Source: Loxodes magnus (Eukaryota > Ciliophora > Karyorelictea > Loxodida > Loxodidae). From it: a stretch of 64,000 nucleotides of DNA. The notes under the pieces were generated by a model, which saw only the letters and a list, made by a program, of their open reading frames with translations, was not told the DNA's origin and searched no databases. Shown in pieces: positions 23,340 through 36,600 of the stretch (within the stretch, counting starts at the first letter, position 1; each line of letters begins with the position of its first letter). Both the position numbers and the translations under genes were made by a program. Where the stretch lies: NCBI GenBank assembly GCA_946699065.1, contig CAMPDV010000386.1:124001-188000 (forward strand), in the 5' to 3' direction.

Positions 23340-26300
23340 TTATAAATGCAGCTAAAAATTAATACATAGCTTTAAACTAGATGGAAGATAAATATTAGAA
23401 GCAGTCTTTATTATTCTATTAGATAAAAATTAATTACAATATTTAAATAAATTAGAGGCATATGATTAAATAAAGTAGCAAGAGATTCTTCTTATCTTAG
23501 ATAAGTTCAAATTATTTAGAATTAAATCTACTAAAAATAAAAAATTTATATCTAATAAATTAGAGATTAAAGAAAATCATTTGCTATCTAAATTTACTAA
23601 ATGTTTCTAATTTGTTAAAAGACTTAAAAAAGTGTTATTTTTTATCTAATGAATAAGGAAACTAATAATAGATATTACGCCTTTAATGTATTATTTTCAA
23701 ATTTATAAATATAATTCAACTCATTAAGAAATTTAAAAGCTTAAATATTATTATAAGCCAGAATTGAGTTTGCTTAAGAATTACTTGCAAGCTTTTGTAA
23801 ATCTCCTATGCTATTAAAGTAATAATTATATGAAGGTGTTGATAATTAATTATAATTGCTTCATCAAAAAGGATTAAATTTAGTAATTATAAAGAATTTA
23901 TTGAGATACGTAAGAAAATATGCATCTGATATCTTTAATTAAATTGTCTAGAATTTAGGGTCGAAATTATTAAAATAATTAAGCATGCATTAGGCTTATA
24001 ATTATAATAATCTGGCCTAATATCAAGCAAATAGTTTAACTTAGTCTATTAATTAATAAAATGATAAATAATTCTTAATTTTATTTAGGTTACTATATAA
24101 GCTTATATTTTTTGCAAACTTAATTAGTTAAAACAAGTATATCCATTCTTTCATATAATTTACAAGCTATTTTATTGGATTTAGCTTAAATGAATAAACA
24201 ATTAAAAATAAAGTTATCTTAGTTATTTCATTTTAGCTGCTCTTTTAGAATCAAACTAAGATTTATCCTTATGCTATTATTCATTAAAAATAACTTACTA
24301 AATCCTTTTCATTCACTATTTCTATTGGTATGATTACTTTATATAATGTACTAAAAATTAAGGAATTGCTATTAATAGAACACCTAACTATTGGATTACT
24401 AGCTAGAAAATTTAAAACCAAATAAAAATTAACTTTATAGACAGATGATTTATTATAAAATAAAAACAGACTTATCTTCCATTTATTTGAAATAGCATTA
24501 AGTTATTAAGGAACTATTTGCATACTAAGCTTGTGAGATTTATATATTAAGATAATTAGCATTTTAACTATTTCTAGACACTTCTATTTATTAATAATAT
24601 ATTAAGATATATTGCTAATAAGCTAGATATATGAGCTTTAAAAAACTAAATATAAAATCTTGTGCTAGAGTAATTATTCTATTTTGCTTATGTTCTAGAT
24701 GTGATGGCTGTTTATTTTATTAACTTGAATCAAATAATGATAGTAAATTAATGTATGAAATGGTTAAAAATAAAATAAATTATGAATGCTTCTATTTTAT
24801 TAAATTAGTATATTAATTTGTAGTGTATAAATTACTATTATTACCATATTAAATTAAGAAGTATTGTAGTCACATCATTATATATACAAGCTAATTTTTA
24901 AATTACTAAGATTATAATTATGCCTACTTTAGACTCATAAACCATTTCTAGCTTTTTGTTGATTATAATTATTTTGATTCGCAGGCTTGCTTAAATTATC
25001 TAGTCTGATGCTATATTAAACACTGCTAATAGAAGAGCGATTTAATAAAATTTATCTATGCCATCCTTATTTATCTAGCTGGAAATTAAATTTTCCTTTC
25101 TTAACCATTCTACCCTTTAATAAATTAAAACTAAAGGTGAAAAGTCATGCATCAATTTTCTATTAATACTGTTAAATTAATTAAATAATAATTAAAACTT
25201 TTAATCTCTGCAAAAAAACACTTAATTAAATGCATGAATATTCAAAGATCTACATAAATTCATTTATAATGAAGCAAGCATTATATCTCTAGAAATTAAA
25301 AACATACAATATTATAAATAAAAGTCTTAACATTTCTATACTTCAACTAAGCTTCTATAACTAAATATCTTTCAAAAGCTTTAATTAAGAAAAATTCTTT
25401 ATATTTATCAAAAATCAAAGAAGATAAAATTTTAGTTGTTTTACAAGTAATGATAAAGATGTAAAATGAGTAGACATTAATTGCAAGTAACTTAATTGTC
25501 TATTTGAATCAATAAGATAGAGATAAAGTAGAGTTATGATTTAAATTTAAATAGTAGGTCTTAGAATTTGCTAGTTTGTTAATACTAGCCTTTAGAAAGA
25601 TTTACCAATAATTATAATACATTTAGATATCAATTCTTAAATAACAAGCTTGACTCTCTGAGTTATTTAGCTATATTAATGGATAATAAATCTCCTAAAG
25701 GCGAATTTTAACAAATTATTTTTTTAATATTTGAGACGAGACGAAACGAAAATTCTTTAAAAATGAATCTAAAATATAGGGTCTAATTTTAGGTATAATT
25801 TTAGACTTTTAATTATTTCTCCACAGTTCTTTTAACTTATAATCTAACTTTAAAAAAGCAGATTTTAATGTAAAATAATTATTTTTTTAAAGCTGAAAGT
25901 TAAGCTCATCACGAAAGTTAATGAATTTAGCTTTAATAAATTATTTTATTAAAGTCCTTAATTATAGCTTTTATCTTAGAAAGTGGTTAAAGCTAGATAT
26001 TTCGCTAAAAGTTAATTTATGAACTAATATTATTAAAAATAATCCTTGTTACCTCAAGAATGCTTTATCAAAATAGTGACAATCTTCTTATGAAACTTTT
26101 AATTGCTTTCCAACACTTCAAATTCTTCTTCAGATTAAAAGGTATAAGATAAACAAAATCGCAAATGGGCTAAGTTTTAACAACCAAAAATTTGTCTTGT
26201 CCAAAGATGAAAAATTAAATATATTCAACTGAAAGAGAACTAGAGAAGTAATATCTCATATAAGATCGATTAAATTTGAGTTTTGTCATGTCTACCTATG

Positions 26301-26427
26301 TATATAGCAAAAATATTAAATGGATAAACATACACTTAATATATTTAAATAAATTACCTTGAGAAACTAGAATAAAAGAGGTTATTAAGAATAATTTTGT
26401 AATTTTAATATTATTAAATTTAATAAA
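23340..26427. other. A+T-rich stretch, no further supported gene
   Basis: I found no motif upstream of receptor B. Frames are open but low in complexity (Asn, Lys, Ile, Leu, Gln), so a continuation of the related sequence at 23 kb cannot be excluded. Confidence 0.35.
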
Positions 26428-29400
26428 ATGATTAGAGAAATTAACCTCTTCCTTATACTTTGCTAGCTCTTGAATATCGAAGCTCTAAAGTTACTCTGCC
26501 TAGTTGATGAAGAATCTTGGCCTAATTTTTAGCAAAACAATAGTTCGTTTGTGGATAATTTAGATAGATATTGGCAAGATAATTTGCATAACCTTAATAA
26601 TAACTTGTCATTAGAGATTTAAAAGGTATCTAGAAAATAGTTGCATATGCAATAACTCTTAAACTTCACTCATGATTGATAGAATAAAAATCTGGACTTT
26701 ATTATTGATATGGTACATAGCTATTAACTGACTTGATACATCTAAATTTTCGCTAATCGAGTTAAAATTTTTCACTTGGTTTTAGAAGAAAATTTTAAGA
26801 AAGAAACAAAGTGATCCAAATACACTTTCTTTATACTCCCTAAATCTGATGATCTTTCATAACTTATAGTCCATTTTTTAGAATAATTTAAATGAAATTC
26901 AATGGGATATTTTATAGATGCAGTCGCAAGTAATGAATCCTTTATTATTGAAAATAGACTTAAAAATATGGAATATTTATGAATAGTTCCAGATAGCTCC
27001 AACTAAAACTTATAATTCTCTATAATAAAAGAAGAAATTTAATTAAAAGGAATTACTAAATTTTATAGTTCTATCAACTATAATTTCAATACCTTCTTTA
27101 ATCAGCTTTCTATATAAAATTTTAAAATTAAAGCTTTCATTATGAACATCCAAAATACTTGGTAGATTTGGAATTTAACTAAGAGTCATAACCTTAACGG
27201 ATTTGTTGGCTTTAACTTTGGGTAGCGAATATTAAAAAATAAGATAGAATTTTATCTTTACTGCATAGAGCTAGTGATTGAGAAAATTTTTATGATTTTT
27301 AGAGAAAATAAAAGTATAAAAAATAAAGAAATTAAGCAAATCTTAGAATAGCTATTTGATGGTAAAAATATACATCTTCAAGTATTAAACATACAATAAA
27401 ACGAAGTTTAAATAGTTGGAAATATTACCTCAACTTCAATTATAATGACCAAGCAAATTATATGGCCCGATGGGACTAAAAATATTCCTGATAATACTCT
27501 TATATAAATTCCAATTAGCATGGTAGCTGATGATAAAAATCCTAACGGAGATTAAATTTAATGAGTGACTTCCTATTATTAAGGACGAGAATATGGAGTA
27601 CACTATGTAAATAATTTAAGCGATTTGATGCCATATTATAGATTAAAACCAACTAAAATGTATACAGGAGCAGAATATTTTGATTATGAATATGTCTATG
27701 AAGAATGAAATAAGAAGAGAGAAGATTATGGATTAATTCATCACATGCCTAGTACTAGTGCTAATTCTATTGATTTATATCACTTTTTTGAGAGTCAAAA
27801 TTTCACAATATCTTGCATCTCCGGGGGTAATTCAGCTCCTGATTTATCAGATAAATTAAAATTTCCTTATTATGTAAGAACAGCTGCATCTGATGCTTAT
27901 TCTGCAGTTTTAGCAGCTAAAACATGCTATATATAAGGATGGAAAAACATAGGAGTAATTTACTAAGATACTGCATGATCTCTAGGAGTCTATAACTACT
28001 TTTAGGATGAATCAAGTCATTTCCAAATTAAGATTGTAAACTAAGTAAAATAACTAAATAATTTAAAAAATAAAGAAAACAAGAATTAGTTGAAAGAAGT
28101 TGTCAAGGAAATATATGATAAAACGAGAATAGTACTAGTTATAGTTTATGAAGATGATGCCAAAATAATACTTAATTAATTTTATGAATTAGGAGCTAGA
28201 TAAGGTGATTTTGTTTTTATATCCTTCTCATGACTTTCACAAAGTTTAGTTGATTAAGTTGAAGGAGTAAATTAGATGAAAGTAGTTTTAAAAGGAGCAA
28301 TTTAATTTGAACCCGTAGGAATTTAAGGAGAATTTGGATAAGAAATAAAAAACTAGCTTTAGAATTATTTTGGAATTTAGTAGATAAAAAGCTGAATTTT
28401 TATTGAATTTGATGGAATACTCTTAGGAGTTTATGCTTTATAAAGTTTAATAGTATCAGGATAAAATTATGCAGATTAATAAAAACTTTAGAAAGCAATA
28501 AGAAACGTAAAATTTATCGGCTCTACTGGAAAAGTGAGTGTCGATTATAATTCTAATGATAGAGCATCAATACAATGGATAATTTAGAATTTTAGGAAAA
28601 CCAACTAAAGTCAATGATAAATTTAAAATATAGGATTATATTGCCCCATTTGCAATGTAATTTTTAATTTCAATTAATAGTTTATGTGAGGAGATGGAAG
28701 TACTGGAATCTTTTATGATAGATGATAGTTATAATGTCCTTTTAAAGAAAGGGAGAGAAAATAGTTTAAAAACGGACAAATGGTTATGTATGCTATACTA
28801 ATTACAATGGTAATTATACAAGTAATAGTTTCTTTAAAAGTCATAAAAGTAAATTACAATTATGAGTTTGTTAAGCTTGAAAGAGCATTTGTAATGTCTA
28901 CTTGAGACTTTATTTACATCTTGCACTTATTTTTATACTTTTTATAGATTGTATCAGTAGGGCCTGATATATCTAGCTATGGAACCTTTGTATAGTTTAT
29001 TATTAGCTGCGTTAAATTAGACTTTGTAAATATTTTTATTGATTCAAATAATGAATAGTACTCCAATTATATAGTTGCATGCATATTGTCTGCTTTATGA
29101 ATGATATGCTTTTTATCTATCTTATTTAAGCTTGAGTTTTCAACTTGAAATATTTTCTATTTAATAGGTAGCATGTCTTACTATATAGGACCTTTTCTAA
29201 CCTACAGCTTTTTTCTTCCTTTAAATTGAAATTTTATGGATCTGTTTATTTGCTTGGAAGGGGTAGATTTAAATAACGATGGAAAAATACAATTTTCAGA
29301 ATCTTTTCATTATAAAGATTGCAACTGAAAATGCTGACAAGGAGTTCATCTTAAGCTCGTAATTTTGTGCTCAGTCTGTTTTTTAATCTATTCAATTTAT

Positions 29401-30303
29401 GGAACTAAAACAGTTCTGATGTGATAGGAGTTATATGGATGGTTAATGAAAATAAAATATAAAAAAAGTTACTTGGTAATTTAAAGAGTTCTGCTATTAA
29501 TATTATGCTTCCTTAAAATTATTTTATTGAAGTAGAATTAAATAATACATGCTGTGCTTTATTTACTAGCTTTGCTTTTTCTTTTTTATTATACTTATAA
29601 GTCAAATCCATGCAGTTATCCGAAATTGGGAATTTGAATTCTTATATTTCTTTCTTATAATATTAACCATGCTGTAGTTTAAATTTTCAGACTGTCACTT
29701 TCTTCATTTAATAATGATGAAAGAATTTATATAAGTTTTTTTATAATAGGTTGCTTAATTATTAGCATAGTAGGCTATAAATTTCAAAGCAAATATAAAA
29801 CTTTGATTACTATTTTCGAATTGGACGAGACATATTTATTCAGATGGTCGTTCTAATGCAAGAAGAATTAGAATCTACTTTACTTTTACATTTAAAACTA
29901 ATTAACTTTTCTTAAATTTAGAAAGTACTTAGCAGAGAAGCAACTAACTAGTGATAATTATTTATTTGACCCCACAAACTTTTCACTCAAACTCTATTTA
30001 CAGCACAATGTTCTAAATAACTAATAAAATTAATTTCTTTATTAGTAACCATCTCATAGCAGTTTTTATATGCAAAGTACTTTAAAATAATCTGTATTAA
30101 CCTTTATAAAACCATTAGAGGAAACAGGCGAAATAAACATATAAAATAGAATTGATTCTTCTATTTCTGTTGGCTAGAAGGAATAAAAATTAAGCTCCTA
30201 AGCAACATTTTATGAAAATCATATTAGAATTAAAGTAACTCCATAAGAAATATCTAATTATGAAAGAGTAAATACAGAGAGCAATTAAAATGGCGAAGAA
30301 TGA
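26428..30303 (+). CDS. receptor B: class-C-receptor-like protein with clear ANF/PBP1 ligand domain
   Basis: ATG to TGA is 3876 nt, 1291 residues, no intron. A signal sequence (about 1-20) precedes a ligand-binding region to about 760. Residues 441-520 carry the classic PBP1/ANF-receptor pattern: a Ser/Thr-rich turn, Ser-Gly-Gly-Asn-Ser-Ala-Pro-Asp-Leu-Ser-Asp-Lys, then Phe-Pro-Tyr-Tyr-Val-Arg-Thr-Ala-Ala-Ser-Asp and an Ile-Gly-Val-Ile-Tyr strand, as in mGlu, GABA-B and natriuretic receptors. Cys-Pro-Ile-Cys at about 741 precedes the first membrane segment (785). Hydrophobic segments run to about 1127. A loop near 946 has Asp-x-Asn-x-Asp-Gly-x-Ile, an EF-hand-like calcium loop absent from A and C. 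The tail ends Asn-Gly-Glu-Glu before TGA. Nine or more Trp codons are TGA, none in about 430 nt before the stop. Probable surface receptor, ligand unknown. Confidence 0.88.
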
Positions 30304-32100
30304 TTTGAAGAATAATACTTATTAAATTAAAATAAAATTAATTATATAATACTTATTGCATTCTTTTTATATTGCTTATCTATATCAATACAACTAATAC
30401 TAGCTACTTTTATCTTTTATTTTTTCTTAAATATTAATGGTAATTAAATCTCCTTTATAGCAATAAAGTAAACTTAAATTTTATACTAGAAAATTGCAGC
30501 AAAGATTGAGAAGTTATATGAAATATAATTTCCTTCAGTAAATTATTAACTACTTGGATTTCTATATCCAATTTAGTTTAAAAACTTTAAAATTTCTAAA
30601 CTCGATATTTTACATAATCAATTCTATTTTAGGATTTAAAATTTGTTTGAATTAAAGCAAGCAAAGATATTGCATATAATTTGGACGTATATTTTAAAAG
30701 AAAAGCTATATACAGATTTTAATAACCATAAAACAAAGGAAAAACATTAAAATTAGAATATTTTGTAACCAGCATTAGAGTTTTCTTTTTGCTTATCAGA
30801 TCCCCGAGATTCTCAAATTGAATTTTAATCCTTGGTAATAGAAATTTTACTGTTAGAGCTCAAGATTTCCTCTGGATTTTTTATATTTTAGTATATGAAA
30901 GCGTTTTCATAAAAAATATTAATTTTGATCTAATACCATATATCTATAGTTGAAGATCTAATTTTAAATTGATAATTGTTTTATTTAGAATTTTAGTTTC
31001 ATAATTCTTAAGTCCTTATTTTTTATATTATAGCATGGCTTGATGTTAATTAAGTCTTGATTTTCAATAACTTCGAAAAATATTTAAAATTTTAAAGAAA
31101 TTTACCATAAAGTAGATGCTTTATATCTTTCTGTTTTCTAAAGACTATCTACCTAAATAGTTCTCTTTAAAAAGAAATTTACTATAATCATCTACAAACT
31201 CACTCATTCTTAAAATTATTTAAAGCTTGCTATAATTTAAATGGAAACTTTTGAAGGCGAATTTCTCATGGGGAAGAAGGTACACAAGAAGGATAAGACC
31301 AAAGTAAAGGAGTTAATGTATTTAATCCTCTATAGTTGTGCCCTCTCCTGATTCACATCCTGAAAATAGAAAATAAAATAGGCGGGAGACACTGAAACTC
31401 CACCAAAAAAATTAAAAAAGTACACTGATTAAAAAATCAGAAATAAGTCATTTTAGCTCCAAAAATAATTGGAACGACTTGGATGAGCAAACCAAATAGC
31501 ATGGATCCAATTTAGAAGCTATATCTAACATGAACATTGATAACTCAACATTGGAAAAAGACCAAAGGCAACAAAAATAGAAGTCGAGAACTCATTTAAG
31601 ATGATGAATCTCACTTTGGAGAAAAATTTAGAAACATTACTGGAAAAAAAGTTCGATAAAGAGTTCAAATAATGGAAAACGAAATTTTTATTTAGCATGA
31701 GCAAGATGAAAAGAACTGGATGATGCAAGATGAAAATTATCACAGAAACTGAGTGAAAACGGGAAAAATCCTACAAAATCCTAATAGAGTAATTTTGTTC
31801 CAATATAAATAGAGAAAAGAGAAGAACAAACAGACTAAAACCAAAAAAAATTAGAAAAATATGCAAAATTTTCAAAAATCGATGACACTTATGACAGAAA
31901 TTTCCGTAGGAAGAGAAAATAAGAAGAGCAACTGGAGATAGATCTAACATGAAGTAATTAATTTCTTCCAATTATCAATGGATATATCTGAAGGAGAAAG
32001 CAAGAATCACTAAATGGAAGCCTATATACTATAAAAAATAGAAGAACCTTGAAGACTTTGAAAACCTTTTAAACTTCTAGGCGAAAGGCGAACTAACTTT
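30304..32100 (+). CDS. unresolved coding stretch downstream of receptor B
   Basis: From about 30340 the frame of receptor B continues into hydrophobic and then mixed sequence that reads well to about 31240, after which a Lys/Glu/Asn-rich, G+C-richer part extends to about 32100. In that part the best reading alternates between frames, so several short introns or errors are needed and I could not place them. If the TGA at 30301 is the stop of receptor B, this is a separate gene; if that TGA were Trp, it would be a C-terminal extension. No domain recognised. It converges with the minus-strand gene ending at 32332. Confidence 0.3.
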
Positions 32101-32331
32101 GAATTGTATTGAATCTAATACATTTAATTACAAGTTTGCTATGAAAAGAATACATATAATTTAATAAATAATTTTTCTAGTTAATTTAAGAAAGGATGTA
32201 TAGAAGATTGAAGGGATTAGTTTTAATGTAAAAATTTAATTGCAACTTGTTGGGGATTTTTATTATATGTTTAATTTTAGCATAAAACTATATAAAGCAT
32301 ATCTAAATTCCAACTTACTGCTAACCTAGTA

Positions 32332-33636
32332 TCACACAATCTCAGACTTTATAAATTCTAACTTAAGTACGTATTAACTGAGCATTTCTTTTCTACTAAT
32401 CATAATAGCTCTAAAATTTTAAAATGATAAATATATGGATTTGATAAAAATTATCCGTTTGACACTTATAATGATGCAGCACAAGTAATAGAAATTTTTG
32501 ATTTTATCTATGAAGGAAGAAAATTTCTTTAAAAATTCCCTACTTAGACTACTTGCATTTAGATCTTCAAGCTTTTAAGTTTAGAACAAAGATTAAGAGT
32601 TTTCTTAATAAATAAGAAAATGGTTAAAGAAGCATTATATATTTAAAATAAATCTACAAAATGAATAAGTTTTATTCTGCTAGATAAGAGAAAAGATGAG
32701 AGTCTATTAGAAAATTTCAATTAAAGAAATTAAAGAACATAGTTTGCTTAAATGATAGTATCCTGATCTGGAATATACATATCTCTTGAATCACACGATG
32801 ATCTGTTTATATTTTATTGTTATATAAAGCTTTCTTGAGTAAAATTATTTGGATTTATTGAGGTTTATTTTTAGCTTGATTCATGTAAGCTAGAGTTGGA
32901 AGCAAATTACTTTATTCCTAATTCATTTACTCTTTGCAGCTTTTAATACATCGAATAATCTATATTGTTTTCTTTCTAAGAATCATCATCTTGAATTACA
33001 ACTATAACAGAGACATCCTATCTGTATAAATAACTAGTAATAATCAAGATAAGTATACAAAGCATAGTCACACACAAGCTAGCTCAAACAATAATGTTTT
33101 CTCTGCTAAAATTATGGTAAATCTATTGTAAAAAATTACTTGAAACTTAAATATATAGTAAGCTAGTCCAGCGTTAAATAATAACTGCATAAAAAACCAA
33201 GCAATTAATAAATAACTAGTTCTGGCTTTGTAATTATATTCGTATCTTAGCAATCAAGCTGCACAAAGCCAAATAAAAGAATAAATTGTTAAGCATACAG
33301 TAGCACTCACAGACCAACATTTAGACCAAAAAATATTACAAATTACGTTAGCTGTATAACTATACTTACTAAAAGTAGAAAAACCACAAACCAAGGCACA
33401 ATTCAATTTAATCAAATGCGATTTTGTATAAGCTTTTACTAATGATTCTTTCAAATCATTTCTATTTCTTAATTTTTTATCCCTTCAACCTATAATTATC
33501 AAAGAACTTAATGAAATAGATATAATTACTCTACATTAAAAGCTTACATCATGTAAGTGCTCAATTATAAATGATTATACTAAAGAATTAAAAATCTTAC
33601 ACAGGACACAATCTTAATATCACCTTCTTTTCCCAT
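32332..33636 (-). CDS. multi-pass membrane protein with cytosolic tail, at least three introns
   Basis: The ATG at 33636 starts a hydrophilic leader (Met-Gly-Lys-Glu-Gly-Asp). Introns of 21 nt (33580-33600), 17 nt (33531-33547) and 17 nt (33123-33139), all GTAA..TAG, restore the frame. At least five strongly hydrophobic segments follow, with short basic loops, as in seven-pass receptors. The tail is Gln/Ser/Asn-rich and then helical, ending Lys-Ser-Glu-Ile-Val before TGA. A further removal, for example 35 nt at 32704-32738, is needed; the total is then 1215 nt, a multiple of three (404 residues). A tail segment (Phe-Leu-Lys-Lys-Phe-x-x-Phe, then Asn-Phe-Tyr-Tyr-Leu) faintly recalls an RGS domain, which would make it a 7TM-RGS protein, but I regard that as speculative. 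Confidence 0.5.
33123..33139 (-). other. 17-nt spliceosomal intron (predicted)
   Basis: Minus strand GTAATTTTTTACAATAG. It interrupts the loop between two membrane segments, and removal joins two convincing coding halves. Confidence 0.65.
33531..33547 (-). other. 17-nt spliceosomal intron (predicted)
   Basis: Minus strand GTAAGCTTTTAATGTAG, just before the first membrane segment. Removal joins Tyr-Met-Ile to the Val-Ile-Ile-Ser membrane segment. Confidence 0.6.
33580..33600 (-). other. 21-nt spliceosomal intron (predicted)
   Basis: Minus strand, begins GTAAGATTTT and ends TTCTTTAG. It follows the ten codons after the start and keeps frame with the next exon. Confidence 0.5.
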
Positions 33637-33639
33637 ATT

Positions 33640-36600
33640 TAATCTTAAAACTAAATCATTTATTAAACATACAAATGTTCTTTTAACTTTCTTAATTGCA
33701 AGAATATATGAAATTAACTTATAAGACTTACTCCAAGAATTCTAGTGTCATATATGTTTAAATTATTAAGTTCAAAATCAATGTTCAATGTACTTTTATT
33801 TTAGCTTTAGCTTATATTTCTAATTATTAACTTTTATAACTATTTTATGCTTATAAAATACAGCAATCCCTATACTTTCCTAATTTTTATCATTCTAATA
33901 ATTTAAATTCTATAAAAGAGGCTTTAAATTTCTTTATTAGTATAAAATATTTCTAAGATACTTTTATATAATTAATAGAGAAGATTTAATTTAACCTAGT
34001 GAAATAATAGAAATCGTATTTTAGGATTTAAAATTTATTACTGTTCTTAATTAATTTACTATGTTAAGGATTGAACACATTAGAGTGATAAGAAATGAAC
34101 ATAATCTATAATAATAACATGATATAATAGGCAAAGTATTATGAGGAAAAGCTAGCTATAAATGATTTTAAAATTAGTAGATTTATGAAAATATTATTAT
34201 TTTATTATAATTTAAAAATAATTACAATATACAACTTTTCTATAGTTCATTGATTTATATAGAGTCTTAATATACCTTTGCTTTTATTATTTATAGGAGA
34301 GATTAATAAAAACCAAAAATTAGAATTGTTTATATCTGTTACTAAACGTTGGAGGGTTAGGAATGCTTTTCCTTCTTTGAAATTTTATTATTAAATATTT
34401 ATTTATTTTTAAAAAACAACTCTATGAATTCCTTCTATGCTTCTCACAAATTTAGATTATATTAGTTTAAGCTTCTTGCCATATAATATTTATAGGATTT
34501 GCTTAAATTTTAAAATTAATAAAAAATCTGTCTATTAATTTACTAATATTGATAAAATAGTGATATTATAATAAATTGGTTAGAGTTGAATACACTTATA
34601 CAAACTTGATTCTAGGACACTTATAGAGATGATATACTAGTTAGATTTAGAGAATTATTAATTCAGATGTAAGACAAATATTAATTATTTAGCTACTTTC
34701 CTTATAATTTTATTTTGGAATTATGTTTTTAGAATATTCAAGTTTCATAGATAAAGCTCATTAAATTTAACTCAAATAGCATAATTTAATTTTATATAAG
34801 CTTTAAATTAAATAATTTAAATCTGAAAGGACTTCAAGTAATGAACAAATAGTAAAAATTAAATTTGACTATGCAGAATAATTTAGCACTATAAAATAAT
34901 CCACTTTGATATGTTTATAAAGCTTATTATCAATAAGTATATGAAAGATATTTTTAACTAAAAGGTAAAAATAACTACAAAACTAACTATTATTAGTTAT
35001 ATAATCGCAAATTTTGCTAAATTTCGTAGATGATTATATTTCAAATATTTGCTATGTTTTAACTTTATGTAACTACTTGAGGATTTTGTTCCTATTTAGA
35101 AAAGAAAAACTATCAAGCAATAATAGCTAAAATCGTATATTTAAGGTTTTATATAATTTTAGCTTAGACAATTAAATTAAAAAATAGTAGATTATAAGGA
35201 AATTTAACTGAAAGCTAGATGAGGTAGTAGGATTGCGTATTATTAATAGAAACATAAAGAAAATTAAAAGAGATTAAGAAAGTTTATTCTAATTAGTGAT
35301 ATACATTTTATCTTAAATATTAAATTATTATTAGCTGGCTTGCTTCATTTAGTTAGAAATAGTTTTAAAAGTACTTAGAAAATTAGATTTAATTTAATTC
35401 TTTATTCCAAACCTAAATTAAATATGATTGATCTTTTAGCGAGGTTTGTGCTTCACTAATTATTAAGAACAAACTTACAAATTTTATTTAGGTTTGAGGA
35501 ATGTTTGATACTAATTAATTTATGAATGAATTAATATAAGTTTTTAGATTTAAAATAGAAAATTAGATACTTAAAAATAAATAACCAAAAACAAATTTAA
35601 AAGTCTTTTTTCAAATTATCTATTTGAATGAATTTTAAACTATTAAATTTGAAAAAATATCTCTATAAAATTATATAGCTTGCATTATTTAATTAGTTTG
35701 TATATATTTTGCATTATTTATATTTGAAAGGAATAACTCTAACTATGAAGGTATTTTAATACATTTTAGAGTTGCTTAAGAGCTTACAATTTTAATTTGC
35801 TAATGATGTGATCATAATAGTAATTGTTTTCTTCTATAATAGCTGATAATTTTGAGTTATTAACCCTTGATCATATAAGTCTAGTTTGCTGGACCATTAA
35901 TCTTAAAGTCAAAGCTTCAATTCATGCACTATATGTTAAAATTGTTTCTAAAATAAATATTTTAAATAAATAGCAAAAAATTGGTTTATCATATAATGCT
36001 TAGCCTATTAAAAATAAAAAATTATTTTGAAATTGAATTTTAATAAAGGGGTAAAGGATATTCTAAATTGAGTTAAAGCATAAATATAAAGCTAATGATA
36101 GATTTTATTATAGTTCATGCTAATTATTATATTATATTATCTTTTATTTAAGAAAGTGCTATTATAATAACTGTTCAATTCTATTCTTTTTAATACCTTT
36201 ATAAATATAACTATCTATTTTTTATTTCTTTATATAGAGTTTTTCCTCTGAGAATATTTTACCGTAAATGCAAAAGAATGTGAGATTTTATTTATATCGG
36301 CTTTACATCCCAATAAATATCCCTTCTTATAGCTTTTAATTCTTTAAATTAATACTTTTTAATCTACTATAATATAGCAATACCTTTTAAATCATACTAT
36401 AAGAGAACTTTCTCTAATTTATAAATAAAGCAATTTATTTGCTACTTAGCTCTAAAAATATATCTATAACTAAATTTATTCTAATTAGATCTTAGTAGAT
36501 TTTCCATATACTATTAACAACTATAGACAACTTCCAAGATTAAATCATAAAAATTTGCTTTTTTATTTAAGATAAATTGTTAATCTCTGCATCTATAAGA

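Noticed and set aside
32332..33000. Phosphatidylinositol-phosphate kinase domain in the tail of the multi-TM gene
   Set aside because: None of the kinase motifs (for example Met-Asp-Tyr-Ser-Leu) was found in any frame.
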